Positions 13,563-24,599 of a stretch of 64,000 bases of DNA are shown here, in pieces. The translations under genes and the position numbers were made by a program. Positions within the stretch are counted from its first letter, which is position 1. Each line of letters opens with the position of its first letter. The stretch is from Echiichthys vipera. Taxonomy: Eukaryota; Chordata; Actinopteri; Perciformes; Trachinidae. The notes below the pieces were generated by a model that had not been told where the DNA came from, ran no database searches, and saw only the letters and a list, made by a program, of their open reading frames with translations. Location of the stretch: the NCBI GenBank assembly GCA_963691815.1, contig OY829650.1, forward strand, positions 3,098,963 to 3,162,962. Reading direction: 5' to 3'.

Positions 13563-13757
13563 AGTGAGGGAGGAGGCATCGGGGAAGACCCAGGACCAGG
13601 TGGAGAGATTAGATCTCCACACTGGCCTGGGAACGCCTCAGGATCCCCCAGTTAGAGCTGGTTAATGTGGCCCGGGAAAGGGAAGTTTGGGGTCCCCTGC
13701 TAAAGCTGCTGCCCCCGAGACCCGACCCCGGATAAGATGCTGAAGATGAAATGAGAT
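13563..13757 (+). mobile_element. Rex3/RTE-like LINE 3' tail fragment
   Basis: Same 3' terminal block as the copy at 12.35-12.54 kb, beginning at GAGGCATCGGGGAAGACCC and ending GATGCTGAAGATGAAATGAG. Part of the duplicated unit. Confidence 0.8.
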
Positions 13758-13824
13758 GAATAATGCTCAGTTATTTTAGCTTATTCAATTGTTATATAAT
13801 ATATAAACATATATATATGCATAT

Positions 13825-14095
13825 GATCCCAGCTGACATCGGGCGTGAGGCAGGGTACACCTTGGACAGGACGCCAGTCTATCACAGACACACACACAGA
13901 GACAGAACCCATACGGACAATTAAGAGTGACCAATAAACCTAACAAATGCATGTTGTTGGAGGAACCCGGAGAACCCAGAGAGAACCCACGCAGACACGG
14001 GGAGAACATGCAAACTCCACACAGAAGGGGCGGATTTGAACCAGGACCCTGTTGCTGTGAGGCGATAGTGCTAACCGCCACACCACCGTACCGCC
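13825..14095 (-). mobile_element. V-SINE-like tRNA-derived SINE
   Basis: On the minus strand it has GGGCGGTACGGTGGTGTGGC, GGTTAGCACTATCGCC, the B box GGTTCAAATCC, then the conserved TGTGGAGTTTGCATGTTCTC core. This order is characteristic of the widespread vertebrate V-SINE superfamily. The duplicate copy is at 15990-16262. Confidence 0.8.
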
Positions 14096-14311
14096 CTATT
14101 AAAACAAATGAAAACAAAAAACCCTGTCAAATGAATTACATTTTTGATGGGAGAAAGCAAGTAAGTAAGTGATGGGGGAGATTATAAATGGACCTTTATA
14201 TTAAAGTTCATCTGAAGTTAAGAACCACAGGATTTAAAAACAAAAGCCTTTTGCAAAAGTCTGGAGGAGGATTGGGTTTACCCCGCTGTGAATTCAAACT
14301 AAACTTACTTA

Positions 14312-14661
14312 GGGCGCACTCACACTGTCCTTCTGTACCGCGCCAAAACCGGTTTTTCAGCTAAAGCCAAGTACGTTTAAGCAGTGTGAGTGCACCCGTT
14401 CCGCGCATAACTGCGGACAGTGGGCCGTCCACGGCCCGCTTGAAAGAGGTGGGCTTTAGTAGAACCGTTTGCACATGTACGAGCACGAGCGTGCGCACGT
14501 GTACGAGCACGACGCCTACGGCGGTTCTGACGTCATTTATGTGTGCGCCTGTTGGGACATAGAAAAAAGAACGACAGACCATGCGCGGACATTTAACAAC
14601 AACAACAATGGCGGCGAAAGGTTCACGTTGGTGTGATGCGGAGGTGGAGTGTTTACTGCAG
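14312..14661 (+). mobile_element. PIF/Harbinger-like element truncated at the duplication junction
   Basis: Starts after TTA with GGGCGCACTCACACTGTCC. It stops within the SANT-like remnant at TTTACTGCAGAT, where sequence switches to the Rex3 tail GAGATGATTATT. The intact version is at 16477-17085. Confidence 0.85.
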
Positions 14662-15734
14662 ATGAGATGATTATTATATATAATAATCACAATAAATAAA
14701 AATAACAATTTCAAATCTATTCAATTAAATCATATCTGATTTTAAAACATTCTTTACAATTTGTTACATATGTGCACACCCACACAAAAACAGACAACAT
14801 ATGTATTTTCAAATGTATTCACCATAGAAAATAAATAATTGAATGTAAAACTAAAAAGAAGTAGGTATTTATAAATTGTATAACTCCTCAAGAGCACTTT
14901 ACATCACATTATATATTTTTAAGATCACATATTATTGATATGGAGGCAAATATTGTGATATTTATTTGAGCTGAAATGAACAATTTCTATGTGGATCGTG
15001 CGCAGAAAGCTGCTTATTTAAACAAATAACTGTGTTAAAGAATATTTAACATTATTAGACATTATACACACACACATGTAGCCTATTACACTGTCAACCA
15101 GTACTGGAAACAAACACAGGACTTAAAGAATAAAAGATCATCTATGTTCAGTGTCGGGCAGGTGAATAATGAGGACACAGCGACATCTAGTGCTGACAGT
15201 GAAGAGCTGCGTCACACTGCAGGGTTTCCTCTCTGTGAGTTTCATCTACACACAAACCGTCTGTTTTTAACAGCAGCGTCAACCACGGCTGGTAGATTAG
15301 GGGTCCTATATTACATTTGACCTGCTCTGACCACATTATTAACTAATTAGTAACATATAAGGTAATAAATATCGTGTTATAAATCCTTAAAATAGTCACG
15401 TATCGGCCGATACCAAACACTGTATTAAAAATGGACGTAGCGTCCCCGTCGAGGTCCGTTCTCTCAACTTAATCGTCCTACGGGAGTCGCCATCTTGTCA
15501 GACTTTGACTCAGCCTCATTTCCTCTTACCAAAAAAGGGCATGTATGTGACGTTGGGGGGAGGGAGATACGTCCATCTGGTTGACGTTTACCTCCGAGGA
15601 GAAGTGAGGGCCAGAGGCTAGCATCGTATCGGTGCCTGGACTTCGGTACTCGCAGATACCGATGCAGGTGGAATCGTAACAACTCTATTAAATGTGACGG
15701 AAAATAATAAAGAATAATAATAATGCTCAGTGAG

Positions 15735-15925
15735 GGAGGAGGCATCGGGGAAGACCCAGGACCAGGTGGAGAGATTAGATCTCCACACTGGCCTGGGAAC
15801 GCCTCAGGATCCCCCAGTTAGAGCTGGTTAATGTGGCCCGGGAAAGGGAAGTTTGGGGTCCCCTGCTAAAGCTGCTGCCCCCAAGACCTGACCCCGGATA
15901 AGATGCTGAAGATGAAATGAGATGA
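15735..15925 (+). mobile_element. Rex3/RTE-like LINE 3' tail fragment (duplicate)
   Basis: Duplicate of the 13563-13757 fragment. Confidence 0.8.
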
Positions 15926-15989
15926 ATAATGCTCAGTTAGTTTAGCTTATTCAATTGTTATTAATATATAAATATATATATATGCATAT

Positions 15990-16262
15990 GATCCCAGCTG
16001 ACATCGGGCGTGAGGCGGGGTACACCTTGGACAGGACGCCAGTCTATCACAGACACACACACAGAGACAGAACCCATACGGACAATTAAGAGTGACCAAT
16101 AAACCTAACAAATGCATGTTGTTGGAGGAACCCGGAGAACCCAGGGAGAACCCACGCAGACACGGGGAGAACATGCAAACTCCACACAGAAGGGGCGGAT
16201 TTGAACCAGGAGCCCTGTTGCTGTGAGGCGACAGTGCTAACCGCCACACCACCGTACCGCCC
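15990..16262 (-). mobile_element. V-SINE-like SINE (duplicate)
   Basis: Duplicate of the element at 13825-14095, with a few substitutions. Confidence 0.8.
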
Positions 16263-16476
16263 TATTAAAACAAATGAAAACAAAAAACCCTGTCAAATGA
16301 ATTACATTTTGATGGGGGAAAGTAAGTAAGTAAGTGATGGGGGAGATTATAAATCGACCTTTATATTAAAGTTCATCTGAAGTTAAGAACCACAGGATTT
16401 AAAAACAAAAGCCTTTTGCAAAAGTCTGGAGGAGGATTGGGTTTACCCCGCTGTGAATTCAAACTAAACTTACTTA

Positions 16477-17085
16477 GGGCGCACTCACACTGTCCTTCTG
16501 TACCGGGCCAAGACCGGTTTTTCAGCTAAAGCCAAGTCATTTAAGCAGTGTGAGTGCACCCGTTCCGCGCATAACTGCGGACAGTGGGCCGTCCACGGCC
16601 CGCTTGAAAGAGGTGGGCTTTAGTAGAACCGTTTGCACATGTACGAGCACGAGCGTGCGCACGTGTACGAGCACGAGCACGACGCCTACGGCGGTTCTGA
16701 CGTAATTTATGTGTGCGCCTGTTGGGACATAGAAAATAGAAGGAGGGACCATGCACGGACATTTAACAACAACAACAATGGCGGTGAAAGGTTCACGTTG
16801 GTGTGATGCGGAGGTGGAGTGTTTACTGCAGATTTGGTCGATGAAAAGATTCAAAAGCAGTCGACAAGACGCACAAAAACTCTGAGGTCTACGGAAAGAT
16901 CTGGAAACAAAGTCACACACACGCGATCAATGCGTGTGACGTGTTACGGCGTGATGACGTATGGACAGCAAGAAGCATTTGCGCGAGGCCCAGGTAGTGT
17001 GAGTACAAACGGGGCTGGGGCTCGGGGGGGGGACAAGTACCCTAAAGCCCGGGGCGCGGTGGGGAAGGACGGTGTGAGTGCGCCC
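16477..17085 (+). mobile_element. PIF/Harbinger-like non-autonomous element, most complete copy (609 bp)
   Basis: Flanked by direct TTA target-site copies (16474-16476 and 17086-17088), with TIRs GGGCGCACTCACACTGTCC and GGTGTGAGTGCGCCC. It carries a start MAVKGSRWCDAEVECLLQIW. The text of a Myb/SANT-like (trihelix) domain then continues in two other frames (DEKIQKQ, then KTHKNSEVYGKIWKQS), so the domain has two frameshifts shared with other copies. Harbinger elements are known to encode such a DNA-binding protein beside the transposase; this copy encodes neither intact. Confidence 0.85.
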
Positions 17086-17419
17086 TTAGTTAGATTAAGG
17101 AAAAGGTCGGGGTTTGTGTCAAAACACTAAAGATTGTTATGTAAGAAAGCTGATACAAAGAGTCACTGTCAAAACACCCAAAAACAAGTTCACAGGTATT
17201 TTAAGCAAGACGAAAAAGATTTTCAAAAAGCTTGATATGTGTTTTGGTCACACATAAGAGCGGAAAACTGAAGTTCTGTCGGGGAAGTGTGAGAGGAAAT
17301 GGAGCCAAAACCGCAGAGGCAGTGACGTCTTAAGCACAGATTATTTAGAGATATGTGTGTGTGTGTGTGTGTGTGTCAGAGAGAGAGAGAGATAATGTGT
17401 GTATGTTAAAGAAAAAGCA

Positions 17420-17640
17420 TTTGCAACGTTATCTCAGGACACTTTACAGAGAAGGTATAGACCACACTCTATGACTTATTCATGATTTACATGGACCCAA
17501 CGATTCCCCCCGTTGTGCACACAGAAGCAACGAAAACCTTCCCTTTAACAGCAGGAACAAACAGACCCGGCTCTACGGAGGACGGTCATCTGTCTGCACC
17601 GGTTGGGGAGGAAGAAAGGGAGAGAGAAAGAGAGGAAAGA
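17420..17640. repeat. Interspersed fish repeat fragment
   Basis: Longer relative of the 960-1085 fragment: TTATCTCAGGACACTTTACA, CCCAACGATTCCCCCC, CGAAAACCTTCCCTTTAACA, then CACCGGTTGGGGAGG and a GA-rich run. Confidence 0.55.
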
Positions 17641-17949
17641 CAGAGAGAGACAAAGACAGACTTCCAGAGATGCAAGCAACCACCTCCTCTGTGAATGCAA
17701 TTAATACATTTTACTGGAAATTCACTAACAAGACCAAACCATAGTACGGTATTAAAAGGTTTTAATTATGAATGACCAAGGGATGTGGGAAAAAGGGGGG
17801 TTAGGGATGATGGGGATCGAGGGGAGGGATGAGGGAGGTGGTTGATCGTCGTTGGTTGGATACGGATGAACTGGCTCGAGGTGTGGATGGGCGTCAGGAA
17901 CCCGGGGAGCTTGGCTCAGGGTGGCGTTATGCCATCATGGTGTGCTGGT

Positions 17950-19570
17950 CCAGTTACCCCAAAAGAAAGTGTTTTTTTTTAACGTACAGATGTTGCTCAG
18001 ATGACTGTGGATGTAGGTATGGTAGGCTTGGGAAGGCCAGCGCCCAAGAATTTGAATTGTGTGTTCTGGTACCCCTTGCCTGGACACGGTTGAAGCAGCT
18101 CCTATACCAAAGGAGAGGCCTGAGTAGCGTTCGGGGAAAATTCCCTGATTTTGACACGTTTTGGGCGGAGGTGGTGGTGGAACCAGGTGCGTGTTGCGAC
18201 TTGGACGGATTCTTTGGTGAATAGTGGGTCTCTTGGAGGGGAGTTGTTGGATAGTCTCTGGTTTATGGAGGTGAGGATAGGTTCGAATGGGCTTAGAGGA
18301 GATTAGAAACGGAAAAGGTAAATGGGGTGAGAAATGCTGTACTGCTTCTTTTGAGGTTGAATGTTAGGGTAATCTGGGGAGTGGATGAAGATGTCGTTGA
18401 GGCTTGCGTGCAGAAAGGGACAGCTTGCTGAGATGCGGTGACCAGGTGGAGGAACTACGGGTTCAGTTGAAGATGTTGGCTGAAAATGGTGGGACCATGG
18501 GGATCCTGCCTGGAATGTGGGCGTCACAAATGATGACTTGGTGTTGAGCTAAGGTTACGGTGAGTCTACGGATGAACTTCATGATGTTGAGTGATTGGGA
18601 GCGGCCTTTGTTAATGATGTCAACGTCGCCATAGTAGTACCCGAAGACGTTGGATGGAGCCATGTCAGTGTAAAGCCGGATGTCCTCGGGCTCGGTTATG
18701 TGATCATCATAAAAAGAAGGAAATTACGTCCCAAGAGACGAGGGAGTCTTGCTACATCCTGAGGTAGAAGAGGAAGGATGGGCCCTGAGGGATGATGCCG
18801 ATGGCAAAGTTCTGGTGGCCGAGCAGGGAATTGTTGCTTTGTGCAGCAGAGGGCAAGGAGGTAGTTGGAAATGTACAAGGAGATGTGGTGGAGTTTTCTG
18901 GTCGGGAGGGAGGCCTGAAGGGAGAGCGAATTCAGGGTGATGCCAAGGGACTCGAGGGACGTGCAAGGTCCTGACGTCTTCCTCCAGCGAGGAAAGTGGA
19001 ACGCTAGCTGGAGGAAAGAGACTGCAAAGGCCAAATGAAGGGGGTGAGGACGGTGGTATGACGACGAGGAAATAATTTAGAAGGTGGGTGACGTATGGAA
19101 GTTTGTGGTCAAATATTTTTGGGATGCTTTTTGCATCCGAATATGAGGCGGGCAGCGAAAAATAGGAGCCTTTCCAAGAAACTCCAAAGAACCTCCAGAA
19201 GTCGAGATGGAGGGGCAAGACCTTAACGGCACTGGTGGTGGGGAGGCTGATGGCATCGAAGACGGTGATGTAGCGCAAGGAAAATTGTAGCTTGGGATGA
19301 GACTGTTAATGCGGGGTAGCGGTGCCGTGGGGAGAAGAGAGGTCGATGCTGAATCACTTCTTTCAAGAGAACGTCGTGGTAGCGACGCCGATGGGGCTGA
19401 TGCAGTAGACAGAGAACAGGCCCATAGCAAAGGCCGTCGTCGACCTCTTTGTCCAGGAGTCTGTCCATCCTGTCCGATTCTGCGAGGGAAGACTGGAGAT
19501 TGTGGCAGGTATACGAAAAGTCTGGGATGACTTCTATGCACAGGTGGAAGCCGAAGGTGAATCTGTGAAT
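17950..19570 (-). mobile_element. DIRS-like retrotransposon ruin (reverse transcriptase and RNase H)
   Basis: Minus-strand fragments in several frames follow the order of a DIRS polyprotein: DRLLDKEVDDG, INSLIPSYNF, RYITVFDAISL, VLPLHLDFWRFFGVSW, SPASYSDAKSIPKIFDHKLP-like text, LPYVTHLLNYFLVV, LESLGITLNSLSLQASLP, then RNase H pieces VDIINKGRSQSL, FIRRLT and AQHQVIICDAHIPG. The polymerase acidic pair expected in HLLDDFL reads NY here, and frameshifts and stops are frequent, so it is dead. No tyrosine recombinase is visible. The family call is from remembered motifs. Confidence 0.75.
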
Positions 19571-19659
19571 GAGGAAGAGGACGAAGTGGCGGTTGAAGAA
19601 GAAGAAGAAGAAGAATTCCTTTATTTGTCCCGCAATGGGGAATTTAAATTTTTCACTCT

Positions 19660-19948
19660 ATTTATTCATGTCACACACACACAGGCCCGAAACACACACA
19701 CATGCACAGACAGGACCTATATACATGCAACTAATGGAGAGATGTCAGAGCGAGGGGGCTGCCAGTGACCCGCGCCCCAGTTGGGGGTTCGGTGCCTTGC
19801 TCAACAGCACCCCGGCAGTGCCCAGGAGATGAACTGGCACCTCTCCAGCCACCAGTCCACGCTCCATTCATGGTCCACACAGGGACTCGAACCAGCAACC
19901 ATCCGGTTCCCAGCAGAGTCACCCATGGACTGAGCTGGACAGATGTCA
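19660..19948 (-). mobile_element. tRNA-derived SINE, second copy
   Basis: Same family as 8860-9175. The B box complement (GGACTCGAACC) is at 19883-19893 and the A-box region near 19924-19936, with a short CA tail. The tRNA-like head is partly replaced after CTGAGCT. Confidence 0.75.
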
Positions 19949-19949
19949 A

Positions 19950-20696
19950 GTGTCAATGTTGACAGATGTCCTGAGATACCGGCGTAGAGAGAACTCGTGC
20001 TTGGTAGGGATATTGTGGAAACAAGACCTGGCATGGGCGTCGCTGCAGAAGGAACACGTGACGAGAAAGTGACAGCTAGAGATTTTGCATCCCACTTCAA
20101 TGAAGTTGGAGTTGAAATCCAGAGTGCTCCTTTAATGTGAGCCATGTGGGAAATTCACCAAGAGAAACTTTTTCTGTCCACTTCAGGCAGCAGCAGAGCT
20201 TAATACACAGTCTGTGAAACACTACGATAAAAAGAACCGTCACGTTGGTTCTTACAGGAAACAAGACTTGAACATTTTTAATCTGATTAACTGGAAACGT
20301 GACATTTAATGTGAAAATCCGATAAGCTTCACACTAAAGTCATCGTCTTTACTGCCTCACTTTTTCATGTTTTTATATTTATTATATTAACTTATGGTGA
20401 TCTTTCTCCCTCCACCATCACAGATGTAGATACATACACACATTATGGTGATGTTTCACGCACTAACACACTTTTCACTGGTGGTTTCCTGTGTTTGAAG
20501 ACACGACAGCCTCAGTGGTTTTAGACACGTCCAGAGAACATAGATGACTTGATAGAGAGCCTGACGCTTCAAAGTTTCCCATGATGATGAGATTAAGAAG
20601 TCACAAAGGAGGAGCTGCTGACGAGGGTCGACACAGAGCTTATGAGGGGAGTGGTGTCAGTGTTTGTGGACACTCACAAGGAGACCTCAGAGCAGA
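19950..20696. other. Upstream region of the Ig-domain gene
   Basis: No coding feature recognised. I see no clear TATA or GC box, and the transcription start cannot be placed. Confidence 0.4.
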
Positions 20697-22043
20697 ATGG
20701 CTGCAGTCGCAGAGCTCTCCTTCCTGCTGTTCGCTCTCATCAACAACATTCATGCAGAACAATTCATCACCATCAAAGAGGAAGGGGACTCTTACACCTT
20801 CAGCCTCCCGAAGGCGGCCAACTCCTGCCTGATCTCCAGATTTGTTGGTGAGGAGAAGCTTGTCCTGTGGAACACCTCTGACCTCTGGTCCCAGAACTCC
20901 ACAGTACCTGAAGACTTGAAACGACGACTTGTCAGCACGCCGAATATTTCTTCTTACACGATCCACAACCTGACCCATTCAGACTCCGGCCTGTACCAAG
21001 AGGAGTGTTGGACTGAGGGCAACCTGACTCATGAGAGAAACTACACAGTTACTATCTGTAGTTCAACAAGAATGATAGAATCTATTGATTCAACCCCTGG
21101 AGGAACAGCGGACCTGCCATGTTTCAGAGCTGCTGACAGTCTTGATGTCCAGTGGCTGAAGGCTGATTTAAGATCTAATGAAATGTGGACCAGAGTTTTT
21201 GGGGACAATACGACGTCAGTGATGGACGAAGTTAGAGGAAGATACCAAGTGGAGACAAACTCATCAGCTCTTCGTGTATCAAACATCAAAGCAACGGACT
21301 TTACAAGGTTCATCTGTCTGTCGATGAACCAACAGCAGTGTGTTAGCTATCAACGTGTACAGCTGAAACTAAAACCAGAGACAATCTACCGTTCAGTGGA
21401 AGAGACGGCTGTGTTGCCGTGCTCTGTCGCTGATGTCACTGATGACCAGCCCCCACGATGGAGGAAGTATGATCCTAAAACAAGATCCTACACTGACCTA
21501 GGACAACAAAACCAGACTGTGTCTGTGGACCAAAACTACTCGCTGGTGTTTTCATCACTAACATTAAATCACTCAGGTTGGTACTACTGTGAAGAATCTA
21601 ACAGAGTGGCTGTTTATTTTCTGGCTGTTTGTCCTAAATTTGCCCCACCTGCTGTAGAGCTCTTCACAGAAGGAGACGACGTCACTCTCAGATGCAGAGA
21701 TTTGAAACAGGGTGAGGGACACGGTTGGTTCGTTAAGTCGAACCGAACAGAAGGAGAAACAGTTTATGTATCGTCTGATCTGAGCAGAGTGAACTGGTAT
21801 AAATCTAATGGGAGCCTGGTTATCTCTAATGTCTCACTGGCAGACACAGGGGAGTACTGGTGTGCAGTTACTGACTCATATCTTCAGTGTGTGTCAACGA
21901 CCAGAACGGCTCTAAAGCCCTTTAAAGGTCCCTCCACCTTCTACATAGTGCGATGCTCAGTGCTCAGTGTTCTGCTGCTGATGCTCTGTGTTGTTGTAGT
22001 CGCTGTGAACCTCTGGGCCAAAAACATCAGAGAGAGAGTTTGA
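20697..22043 (+). CDS. Intronless cell-surface receptor with four Ig-like domains
   Basis: A 448-aa type I membrane protein in one uninterrupted frame. The ATG at 20697 gives a signal peptide (residues 1-20, ending NNIHA). Four Ig-like domains follow at roughly 21-115, 116-215, 216-305 and 306-405. Each has the paired cysteines and a C-strand tryptophan or F-strand signature (SGLYQEEC, FTRFICL, SGWYYCEE, TGEYWCAV). A hydrophobic span (about 415-438) with an arginine near its outer edge precedes a tail of about 8 residues (KNIRERV end) with no ITIM/ITAM. I count 14 N-x-S/T sequons. Ig receptor genes normally place each domain in its own exon, so a single exon suggests a retrocopy. A short A-run follows at about 22129 but no clear poly(A) tail or target duplication. 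Family and ligand unknown; an immune or adhesion role is inference. Confidence 0.8.
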   Translation: MAAVAELSFLLFALINNIHAEQFITIKEEGDSYTFSLPKAANSCLISRFVGEEKLVLWNTSDLWSQNSTVPEDLKRRLVSTPNISSYTIHNLTHSDSGLYQEECWTEGNLTHERNYTVTICSSTRMIESIDSTPGGTADLPCFRAADSLDVQWLKADLRSNEMWTRVFGDNTTSVMDEVRGRYQVETNSSALRVSNIKATDFTRFICLSMNQQQCVSYQRVQLKLKPETIYRSVEETAVLPCSVADVTDDQPPRWRKYDPKTRSYTDLGQQNQTVSVDQNYSLVFSSLTLNHSGWYYCEESNRVAVYFLAVCPKFAPPAVELFTEGDDVTLRCRDLKQGEGHGWFVKSNRTEGETVYVSSDLSRVNWYKSNGSLVISNVSLADTGEYWCAVTDSYLQCVSTTRTALKPFKGPSTFYIVRCSVLSVLLLMLCVVVVAVNLWAKNIRERV

Positions 22044-22170
22044 ACTTTCCCAGTCGAGAACTCATTTGTCTGATTCTTACAACAACACATGAATGCAGCA
22101 CAACGGCCCGATCTTGCAACATAAATTTTAAAAAAAATTTCTTGTGATTTGGATGAACTCAAAAACTGAC

Positions 22171-22745
22171 TGGCCCTCATTTATCAATGATCATCTTGCG
22201 TGAAAACGGGCGCAGAATCGGTCGTATGACAGGACCCGCGTGTGATGTATGAAACATTCGTATGTGACCAATATCAGCGTACGAATGAGCGGGCCTCGAT
22301 AAATGCGTCTGAATTCGCTCGTCATTAACATGTTACGCCCTTAAATATTCCTGGTTCGAGGCCTCGCCCACTGAGGTCAAACATGTAGAGGAGAAACGCC
22401 GGGAAGAAAAGACACTTTCCCGACACAGAGATCGGCTCCTGACATCCGACATGGAGCAAAATAAAGATGTATTTTTTGTCTTAAGAGTGGAATAAAAGGG
22501 GCCCATCATAAAAACGCTGTAGGCAAAAGAATAACGGAGGCAGTCAACCCGAAGCAGCGCTCCACTGAGACCTGTGTGCGTGTGTGTGCGCACTGCTGAA
22601 CCTGCGCTCCTGCTCTGTAGCGGCGTTTGCCAGCGGGGTTATTAGGTATTCTGTTAGAGGATAACCTTTGTCACCTAGAACCATACCAAGATGTTAATCA
22701 TCTGATACCTTATTTGATTTTAATGCAATTTATCGAGGGTAGCCA
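22171..22745. mobile_element. Probable non-autonomous DNA transposon with CTCATTTATCAA ends
   Basis: The left edge GGCCCTCATTTATCAA resembles the inverted form of the right-edge text CAATTTATCGAGGGTA. Between them lie typical text of abundant fish elements (AACGGGCGCAGAATCG and TGTAGCGGCGTTTGCCAGCG). The right boundary is approximate and the superfamily (Harbinger-like?) was not proven. Confidence 0.45.
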
Positions 22746-24360
22746 CTTAACGAGGAGATGACTTTGGCTCTGCAGTGCGCTTTCCTGCTGCTGCGCGTCA
22801 ACACATTCATTCATTCATTCATCTTCAACCGCTTGTCCCTGTCGAGGTCGCGGGGGGGCTGGAGCCGATCTGTTTTGAAATATAAAAGAATCGTAATATT
22901 TTTAACATGTTGGTAATTCACTTTTTAACATTAGTTTAGTCTAAGGTGTTTTTATTTTTATATAATTTACGTCATCATTTTAAGTTGTGTTGTACTGATG
23001 TTTTGTTTGAAATCAAATTCTTTTATTTTGTATTAAATGTGTAATAATTGTTGTATCTTGCAGTGCTGTCAGTGTTATATTACTGTTATTATACTTCTTT
23101 ATCAATCAATCAATATTCAATTGTCTGCATCATAAAGGGAAATAAAAAAACAATAAAACTTGATCAGTTTCTTCTGTTTTGATTCCTGATCTTAATTATA
23201 ATAATCAATAAATGTCTTGGTGTGTAAAATGTTTCTTATATTGTATCTAAAACCAGATTTAAAAACATCCACAAACATCTTTTTGATCTGTGTCTGTACT
23301 GATGTTTTACTGCATCTCATTACTCAGTGTTACTCCATGCTGCTTGTTATAATTTATAGTAAACAGGGCACACATGCAGACTATAAGAGATGCAGTTTTC
23401 TAATTAGACTTAAAGCCGACTGCTTACCCTGGTCAATAGGTGGGAGAGTGGTCAAAACAAACAAAATAAATGAGGGTTCAGCTGAACAGCTCTGCTCCGT
23501 GTTATCTTAACACGAGGCCATACAAAGGAGCGCAATCCCGCTCAGGGATGGCTGCTCAACTGAACACATCAACCAAACAAACAAATAAGAAGAGGAAAAG
23601 GCACAGCAGTCAGGCCATACACCGCTGCTCTCATGCACCTACAATACAAAACAAATACTTTTCACCAACAACATATAGCAAGCCAGCAGTACAACATACA
23701 GGCTATAAAACATCTTTAAATATCAAAACATAAAGTACAACGCAAGCAACACATACCATACGACTGTCACAGGGTTCACACACTGATCTGCCCAACACTC
23801 ATTGGCTCGCTTCCCTCCTGTAACTGTTTGTGGACACAAACATGCAACCTGGTCAGTTTTAACATATGCACACACACACACACAACCTGCTGAGTGAACA
23901 GTGGACACTTTTTATTCAGAGACAAACATACCTCCAGGAACAGCTCCTAACAGGGACTCCAGACAGACAGCAACCCATCTGCCTGATTGGGGCATCCTTA
24001 AATCTGCCTGTCCTAATTTATAACCCCGGCCTCCTCTGGCGGCTACATAAACAATATATTTTACAAGCAACGATTTTTAAAATATATGTATTTTAATATT
24101 TAGTATGAAAGCTGAAAAGCCATTTACCTGCTTATTTGCAGAAAAACCACACAGGGCAGGTCTTTACACACAGGACTTGTAAAAGTTTGGTAAAATAACT
24201 ATTGATACTGAACTAACTTCACAATATTTACAATATATACACTTCATAGCAATATTCACAGTATTTAGTGTCCTTGCACCACATGACTTTACACAGCGTG
24301 ATGAATACAGCAGTAATTTATTAAAAACTTAACAAACAAGATGACAAAATAAAAACCTTA
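22746..24360. other. Non-coding stretch between the two plus-strand genes
   Basis: AT-rich DNA with an ATTC tetranucleotide run near 22808 and a short CA run near 23870. No exon or known repeat was recognised with confidence. Confidence 0.5.
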
Positions 24361-24361
24361 C

Positions 24362-24438
24362 CTATGAAAAGTTCTGCCTTTGTCGTCTTTGTTCGTTCCT
24401 ACAGCCGAAAGTCTGGAAGCTTCTCTGGCTCTCACCAT
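24362..24438 (-). CDS. Candidate first coding exon of a minus-strand gene
   Basis: On the minus strand an ATG (complement of 24436-24438, context GTGATGG) opens 25 codons (MVRAREASRLSAVGTNKDD, then KGRTFH) and stops at a good donor, CATAG then GTAAGG, in phase 2. Upstream lie a perfect ETS motif (CCGGAAGTG) and a YY1 motif (GCCGCCATCTTG). No following exon was found before 22 kb, so this is only a candidate. Confidence 0.3.
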
Positions 24439-24477
24439 CACAGAAGCGCGGTTCAAGTGCCTTTGGAACCCCGACAC

Positions 24478-24535
24478 AAGATGGCGGCTGTATCGACACA
24501 CGCTGAGAGGCAGAAAGGCACTTCCGGCTTTATTT
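24478..24535. promoter_or_regulatory. YY1 plus ETS motif promoter core, orientation uncertain
   Basis: CAAGATGGCGGC (YY1 consensus) and ACTTCCGG (ETS/GABPA consensus) lie about 40 bp apart, a pairing typical of housekeeping promoters. The YY1 strand favours rightward transcription (frame MAAVSTHAERQKG, 24 codons, no donor). The splice evidence favours leftward transcription. Confidence 0.4.
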
Positions 24536-24599
24536 CCGTGCTCGCGGACACCTGACGAGAAAAACCTCCAGTGACTCTGGAAAGAGAAACAACAGCGGG

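Larger units (their letters stand above)
12541..14661. repeat. Tandem segmental duplication, copy 1
   Basis: Landmarks recur about 2165-2167 bp further right: GTAGCCTATTACACTGTC at 12911 and 15078, GATCCCAGCTGACATCGG at 13825 and 15990, and TTAGGGCGCACTCACAC at 14309 and 16474. Sequence between landmarks is nearly identical, so the event looks recent. Copy 1 lacks about 50 bp found near the start of copy 2. It contains an AGAGTTGTTC MITE, a Rex3 tail, a V-SINE-like element and the left part of a Harbinger element. Confidence 0.9.
14662..16831. repeat. Tandem segmental duplication, copy 2
   Basis: Partner of 12541-14661. It continues rightwards into the complete Harbinger element, so this side keeps the original arrangement. 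Confidence 0.9.

Noticed and set aside
18724..19278. 184-residue minus frame as a host gene
   Set aside because: Motifs match DIRS reverse transcriptase, with frameshifts and a damaged catalytic site.
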